9,800 bases of DNA from positions 1 to 9,800 of the forward strand of contig DPAW01000322.1 of the NCBI GenBank assembly GCA_003517285.1. Direction: 5' to 3'. The stretch comes from Verrucomicrobiales bacterium (GTDB lineage: Bacteria > Verrucomicrobiota > Verrucomicrobiia > Limisphaerales > UBA1100). Position numbers and translations under genes: made by a program. Under the pieces are notes generated by a model, which saw only the letters and a program-made list of their open reading frames with translations, did not search any database and was not told the DNA's origin. This document shows positions 7,801 through 9,800 of this stretch, piece after piece (positions within the stretch are counted from its first letter, which is position 1; every line of letters starts with the position of its first letter).

Positions 7801-8664
7801 GTTGGCATCTGATGGGGCGAGTTCGATCAGATGCCGGAATTGATTCCGGGCTTCCTCAAAATTCCGTAGGTTAAACAAAAGGGCTCCGTAGCCTTCCACC
7901 AACTCAGCATCCTGAGGATCGGCCAGCACCGCTTGGTTCAATTCCTCAAGAGCGGCCGTGGAGTTTCCTGCCTGCATAAAGAAATCCGCCTGTTCCAGAG
8001 CCGACTCCGCCGCTGAGGCGGGGGTAGCCAAGGTTTCACTGGGTTTGTTCTCTACAGTTGCCACGTTATTCTCCTGTTGAGCCATGGCGGTTCGGACGGC
8101 TTGCAGGTTGTCCTGAGCCAGATTATCTTCCGCATTGAACTCGAGCAGCTGTTCATAGGTGTTTTCTGAGCGTGTCAGGTCGCCGGTTTTGAACTGGCAA
8201 TAAGCCAAAGCGTGCAGGGATTGCACAGAGATTCCGTGCGCTTCAGCGATCCGCTCGTATTTCTGACTGGCGATTTCGTAGCGCCCTTCAGCGACATCCA
8301 GATCCGCGGTTAGACGAAGTGCATCGGCATGGGTGGGATCCAAGGCCAGAGCTTGTTGTAGAGCCGCTGCACAGGTATCGGCATCTCCATCGTGATAGGA
8401 GGCAATGGCGTGGTGGATGTGATCCTCCACATTCTCGGGTTGTGCGTTGGTGAGTTCTTGGAAAAGCGTGCGCGACCAGGTATAGCGGCCGGCCAAAAAT
8501 AATTGCGTGCCCAAGGCTCGCAGAATCATCGGGTGCCGATCGGTGAGTTGGAGGGCTTCGTCCAATGGGGCGATTGCGCCAATGTGGTCGTCTTGGGCGT
8601 AGCAGGCATCGGCCTGCTGTAGCAGGGCATCGAGCGGACTGGGGGTAGCGTTATCCTGGCTCAT
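4807..8664 (-). CDS. Large TPR-GT2-TPR glycosyltransferase (probable flagellin modification)
   Basis: The ATG at 8664 has AAGGA (8671-8675) six bases upstream and is preferred over an in-frame GTG at 8688; it gives 1285 residues. Residues about 10-722 are tetratricopeptide repeats in three similar modules (10-195, 219-398, 432-609) joined by acidic or Pro/Thr-rich linkers, plus a short fourth block (643-722). Residues 744-920 are a family 2 glycosyltransferase: L-S-V-S-M-I-V-K-N-E-E from 745, VDTGSTDRT with D776, the metal-binding DADE with D823 and D825, then P-R-L-V-R-N and IIHEQI with H890-E891 near the acceptor site. About 925-1285 is TPR again. There is no signal peptide or membrane span, so it is cytoplasmic and inverting. 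The key GT2 residues are present. TPR arrays usually bind the protein acceptor. A sigma-54 promoter upstream and the neighbouring flagellin gene suggest flagellin as substrate; this is inference. Confidence 0.88.
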   Translation of the reverse strand: MSQDNATPSPLDALLQQADACYAQDDHIGAIAPLDEALQLTDRHPMILRALGTQLFLAGRYTWSRTLFQELTNAQPENVEDHIHHAIASYHDGDADTCAAALQQALALDPTHADALRLTADLDVAEGRYEIASQKYERIAEAHGISVQSLHALAYCQFKTGDLTRSENTYEQLLEFNAEDNLAQDNLQAVRTAMAQQENNVATVENKPSETLATPASAAESALEQADFFMQAGNSTAALEELNQAVLADPQDAELVEGYGALLFNLRNFEEARNQFRHLIELAPSDANAYTRLAMTCYELDRLEEFESALGLAMEIEPENLGLLHFLGKVNLESGRFLDAGRLFSKLVELEPDNPENLLALGKCLTFGEEKNAAVETFQRVLLLDPENEMAITNLEALGVTEWVEPAEHEEPAESVAEEVVGTEEPFPPVADILKSIEQCLQTEDLPGAVELLTQGLVHHPDDLDLLNALGNFHYQTGRAEAALAAFQRKVELQPEDPENHLQVAGAAFVVDNFELFETHLEYVLKSQPDNPQALKLLASANFKSKNYAEAAKLYVQLAEHLPEDIEVVLALGVCFHHEQDLETARACFKRALELDPYNDIAAENLKALPAETPTEETTEATELEPQIEVAAKPTLKIPGAAAVGNLAQAQKLLSQGRRMEAWNATLEAIELRAFHPEAYLHLAEIALDAEDEQQALACLERLIKLTPQWEVAKQAWQSLQQKTDLTTSTQDWPALPELTEEPRLSVSMIVKNEERFLDQCLAALDGVAHQIVVVDTGSTDRTVQIAKAHGAEVHHFDWCDDFAAARNFALEHARGDWVLVLDADEVLTAEGLNGLRQDIATPNLMGCRIRCVHLEPNPNGGYQPMADAWHYIPRLVRNAPGLHFVGIIHEQIFSSTEVRAKDWQMKTGFGKTALDHYGYAQEIKTSRNKIERNITLLERALEDSPQEPTLLMSYALDLYNRGDVEKALEINRQAFQIVSEYPPDGISPEVRERLLSVFSNLLLQSEMHEELIEVAESPLAKDCGPTSSILFMYALALFKSGRVEDAVDPLRECVAKQGEQTYCAPFPGSTGAAPHHLLADCLAKQNHADEALEQYRTALDLKPDHAGVRHDFARLLTQEDRPKEAIELLHQAIQLGTMNVTLWSLGSQIVNGHLTDTDIALRWTDCAIQEDLTHPEIRKQRGIALLSAGQFTEALPYFTDATQPHHPLNEAGQIMCNVMTGKPGTLSDPANEETVSTAFVNWYRRLLERGQEQAVREVQNRLDKLATALPTAVSILREAFAEAE
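6838..7371 (-). repeat. TPR module 3 of the TPR-GT2 protein
   Basis: This codes for residues about 432-609, the third copy of a ~178-residue five-TPR module. It ends in DPYNDIAAENLKAL, which lines up with the ends of modules 1 and 2. It is followed by a Pro/Thr/Glu-rich linker (610-640). Confidence 0.6.
7471..8010 (-). repeat. TPR module 2 of the TPR-GT2 protein
   Basis: This codes for residues about 219-398. It ends in DPENEMAITNLEAL, matching module 3 at D-P-x-N-x-x-A-x-x-N-L-x-A-L. A Glu/Val/Pro-rich linker (399-431) separates it from module 3. Confidence 0.6.
8080..8637 (-). repeat. TPR module 1 of the TPR-GT2 protein
   Basis: This codes for residues about 10-195, the most diverged copy. 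It ends in AEDNLAQDNLQAV, in register with the ends of modules 2 and 3. An Ala/Thr/Glu-rich linker (196-218) follows. Confidence 0.55.
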
Positions 8665-8707
8665 ATTCGTTCCTTCGTTTCTATGCACAACTTAGTGTCC
8701 TTTGAGC

Positions 8708-8723
8708 AGCAAATAGCGGGCCA
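8708..8723 (-). promoter_or_regulatory. Sigma-54 (-24/-12) promoter for the TPR-GT2 gene
   Basis: Read on the minus strand from 8723 to 8708 the sequence is TGGCCCGCTATTTGCT. The sigma-54 consensus is TGGCACG-N4-TTGCW. Every defined position matches except one A (C here), and GG and GC are separated by exactly 10 bases. Transcription would start near 8697, giving a leader of about 33 bases with AAGGA placed correctly before the ATG at 8664. Such promoters need an NtrC-family activator and drive middle flagellar genes in many polar flagellates. Confidence 0.8.
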
Positions 8724-8788
8724 AGTTTTATTTTCGGTTAAAAATTGAAAAACAATTAAATATAATAAATATGCGGTTTATTTTTTGG

Positions 8789-8823
8789 TGATTTACCTGT
8801 TTAATGATTTATTTACCTATTTT
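8789..8823. promoter_or_regulatory. Phased direct repeats, candidate activator-binding sites
   Basis: ATTTACCTGTTT (8791-8802) recurs as ATTTACCTATTT (8811-8822), 11 of 12 bases identical and exactly 20 bp apart, about two helical turns. They lie about 94-126 bp upstream of the predicted sigma-54 start, the usual range for enhancer sites of NtrC/FleQ/FlrC-type activators. The surrounding DNA (about 8730-8830) is very AT-rich, which would favour bending. Function is inferred from position. Confidence 0.4.
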
Positions 8824-8861
8824 TAGTTAGGCAGTGGCGGTTGGTCAGGTAGCATTTACAA

Positions 8862-9032
8862 GGTGCAGGGCCCAGTTTATCCGGGTGAAAAGGAAGTCCT
8901 GCACCAAGCAACATTGCGGAGAGGCCTGGGCGCGCACGCCTGAGCCGCCTTCAGCTAGGTTGGCCGGCCTTGATATCCATTTTGCGATACCCTTCCCAGG
9001 TTGTGACTAAGGCGACCCTGGGCCTTGCCTCT
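8862..9032 (-). ncRNA. Candidate structured RNA of unknown family
   Basis: This GC-rich block sits between AT-rich flanks and has no convincing ORF. On the minus strand, the helices are: AGAGGC (9032-9027) with GCCTCT (8925-8920) closing a domain; inside it CCCAGG (9022-9017) with CCTGGG (9000-8995), and GGTATC (8991-8986) with GATATC (8977-8972) around an 8-base loop. A separate hairpin pairs GGTGCAGG (8905-8898) with CCTGCACC (8869-8862), capped by CCCGG/CTGGG around ATAAA. Two of these helices need G-U pairs that form only in minus-strand RNA and become A-C mismatches in plus-strand RNA, so the minus strand is favoured. It lies upstream of the sigma-54 promoter, so it is not in that transcript's leader. 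I could not match it to 6S, SRP, RNase P, tmRNA, c-di-GMP or cobalamin RNA patterns. No promoter for it is clear. Confidence 0.3.
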
Positions 9033-9077
9033 ATACCCCCTCCGGTGATGTGAGAGTGGGTTTATCAGGGAGGATGT

Positions 9078-9120
9078 AAAATCGAGCCGGCCGGAGGTTT
9101 TTGAAAACCTACCGACCGGC
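9078..9120 (-). terminator. Terminator-like hairpin downstream of flagellin
   Basis: The arms 9086-9101 and 9104-9120 pair along 16-17 bases with one bulge and one position that is a mismatch on the plus strand but G-U on the RNA. A short T4 run follows on the minus strand (complement of 9078-9081). It lies 81 bp past the flagellin stop. The T-run is weak, but the stem is long and GC-rich, and no other candidate lies nearer. Confidence 0.55.
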
Positions 9121-9200
9121 ACTAACCCAACAATTAACAACTGACTTCCCGGTTCGGCTTAATCCATTTACCGGTTTAAGGGAATGCCATTTTGAAACAA

Positions 9201-9800
9201 TTATTGTCGCAGTAACTGCAATGCTGCATTAGGCAGATTATTGGCCTGAGTAAGCATCTGCGTACCAGATTGTACCAGAATCTGATAGCGGGCGTAATTT
9301 GTGGCCTCGGTGGCAACATCAACGTCCGCCACGCGACTAATTGCTGACTGGAGGTTCTCTTTGGTGATATTCAGCTGATCGTTCGTGAAGTTCAACCGAG
9401 ATTGGACAGCACCCAACTGAGCGCGGTCAATCGCGATTTGGCTAATAGCTGACTTTACGGCCTCCAGTGCTACTCCTGCCAATGTAGAAGTGGTAAGCAT
9501 AACAGCAGCGGAAACCGCCGCACTGTAAGCTCCTACAGTTGTCCCTGCTCCTAAGTCGATTGGTGGCATCGAAAAAGTGTTTCCTTCAGAATCAACGGTT
9601 ACATTAAGAGTTGCCGAACCAAACATGGATACGGCGTTGTAATCTTTGGTTCGTGTATTATCCACGTAGTCTTGCAACTGCTTGAATTCTTTTTGATAAA
9701 GATTCAAGTCAGATTGAGACTTCGTACCGTCCTTCGCGAGCATGGCTAGCTCACCCATACGGCGTAAGGCTTTATCCATCGTTTTCATGAAGCCGTCCTG
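9201..9800 (-). CDS. Flagellin, partial (N-terminus off the right edge)
   Basis: The frame is open to base 9800 and ends with TAA at 9201-9203, giving 199 visible residues. It is the subunit of the flagellar filament, exported by the flagellar type III system. The first visible residues, Q-D-G-F-M-K-T-M-D-K-A-L-R-R-M-G-E-L-A, are the conserved D1 helix of flagellin, normally about 65-85 residues from the N-terminus; A-M-L-A-K-D-G-T-K and L-Y-Q-K-E-F follow. A short variable middle (about 50 residues, with FGSATLNVTVD) replaces large D2/D3 domains. The C-terminal D1/D0 region is clear: R-A-Q-L-G-A-V-Q-S-R-L-N-F, then V-D-V-A-T-E, Q-S-G-T-Q-M-L-T-Q-A-N and the end ALQLLRQ. The short outer domain is Ser/Thr-poor to moderate, so the glycosylation sites, if any, cannot be named. 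It is on the same strand as the TPR-GT2 gene downstream but separated by a hairpin and a new promoter. The symbol fliC/flaA is not assigned. Confidence 0.92.
   Translation of the reverse strand, partial: QDGFMKTMDKALRRMGELAMLAKDGTKSQSDLNLYQKEFKQLQDYVDNTRTKDYNAVSMFGSATLNVTVDSEGNTFSMPPIDLGAGTTVGAYSAAVSAAVMLTTSTLAGVALEAVKSAISQIAIDRAQLGAVQSRLNFTNDQLNITKENLQSAISRVADVDVATEATNYARYQILVQSGTQMLTQANNLPNAALQLLRQ

Larger units (their letters stand above)
8665..9200. other. Gene-free region between flagellin and the TPR-GT2 gene
   Basis: These 536 bp hold no ORF that I can support on either strand. From right to left they contain the flagellin 3' end and hairpin, a GC-rich block with RNA-like folding (8862-9032), an AT-rich tract with phased repeats (about 8730-8830), and the sigma-54 promoter and leader of the TPR-GT2 gene. 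No tRNA, transposon end or CRISPR repeat is visible. Confidence 0.7.

Noticed and set aside
8731..8757. Sigma-28-like sequence on the minus strand (AATTGTTT-N11-ACCGAAAA) upstream of the TPR-GT2 gene
   Set aside because: The -35 part matches at only 5 of 8 positions in very AT-rich DNA, and a far better sigma-54 promoter lies closer to the gene.
8832..8905. Possible cobalamin riboswitch, prompted by GCCACTG on the minus strand
   Set aside because: The B12-box and the other conserved blocks are absent or in the wrong order, and the downstream gene has no cobalamin link.
8972..9032. Possible c-di-GMP (GEMM) riboswitch on the minus strand, prompted by GGGTATCGCAAAAT
   Set aside because: The GAAA tetraloop, its receptor and the ACGCAAAGCC junction are not present, so the likeness is superficial.
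8955..9140. 61-codon minus-strand ORF in the gene-free region
   Set aside because: It overlaps the terminator-like hairpin and the GC-rich folded block, and its product looks like translated non-coding sequence.
9153..9178. Sigma-28-like TAAA-N16-GCCGAA on the minus strand just after the flagellin stop
   Set aside because: The spacer is one base too long, and the transcript would run straight into the hairpin at 9086-9120. It could be revisited if the structured RNA proves to be transcribed.

Overview
The window comes from a motile Gram-negative-type bacterium. It covers part of a flagellar locus with two TPR-linked glycosyltransferase genes and two exported-protein genes. The FlhF-like GTPase tail is an unusual form (DLPG and THTDE where DTAG and TKxDE are usual). 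There is also a DUF4836-like exported protein and a DUF1579-like lipoprotein. Together these point to the PVC group, most likely Verrucomicrobiota. That assignment is an inference and no rRNA gene is present to confirm it.

Layout: (1) 1-372, plus strand, the C-terminal end of an FlhF-like flagellar GTPase. (2) 373-1797, minus strand, a TPR protein fused to a GT9 (heptosyltransferase-like) domain, whose stop codon abuts the FlhF stop. A near-consensus sigma-28 (FliA) promoter lies at 1827-1853, just upstream of it. (3) A strong intrinsic terminator at 1863-1897 ends the next minus-strand gene, 1923-3608, an AT-richer exported DUF4836-like protein. (4) A 162-bp divergent intergenic region. (5) About 3771-4796, plus strand, a lipoprotein made of two tandem DUF1579-like units. 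(6) 4807-8664, minus strand, a 1285-residue TPR-GT2-TPR glycosyltransferase whose N-terminal half holds three copies of a ~178-residue TPR module. (7) 8665-9200, a gene-free stretch of about 540 bp. It holds a strong sigma-54 (-24/-12) promoter, two helically phased direct repeats placed like activator sites, a GC-rich region that folds best as RNA on the minus strand, and a terminator-like hairpin. (8) 9201-9800, minus strand, the C-terminal two thirds of a short flagellin, running off the right edge.

The promoters are the most informative regulatory evidence. One glycosyltransferase carries a sigma-54 promoter and the other a sigma-28 promoter. This matches the middle and late classes of the sigma-54/FlhF/sigma-28 flagellar hierarchy known from Vibrio, Pseudomonas and Campylobacter. 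With the flagellin gene next door, the simplest reading is that both enzymes modify flagellin or another flagellar surface component. No assay or homolog search was possible here. The two exported-protein genes in the middle show no flagellar motif and may be unrelated passengers.
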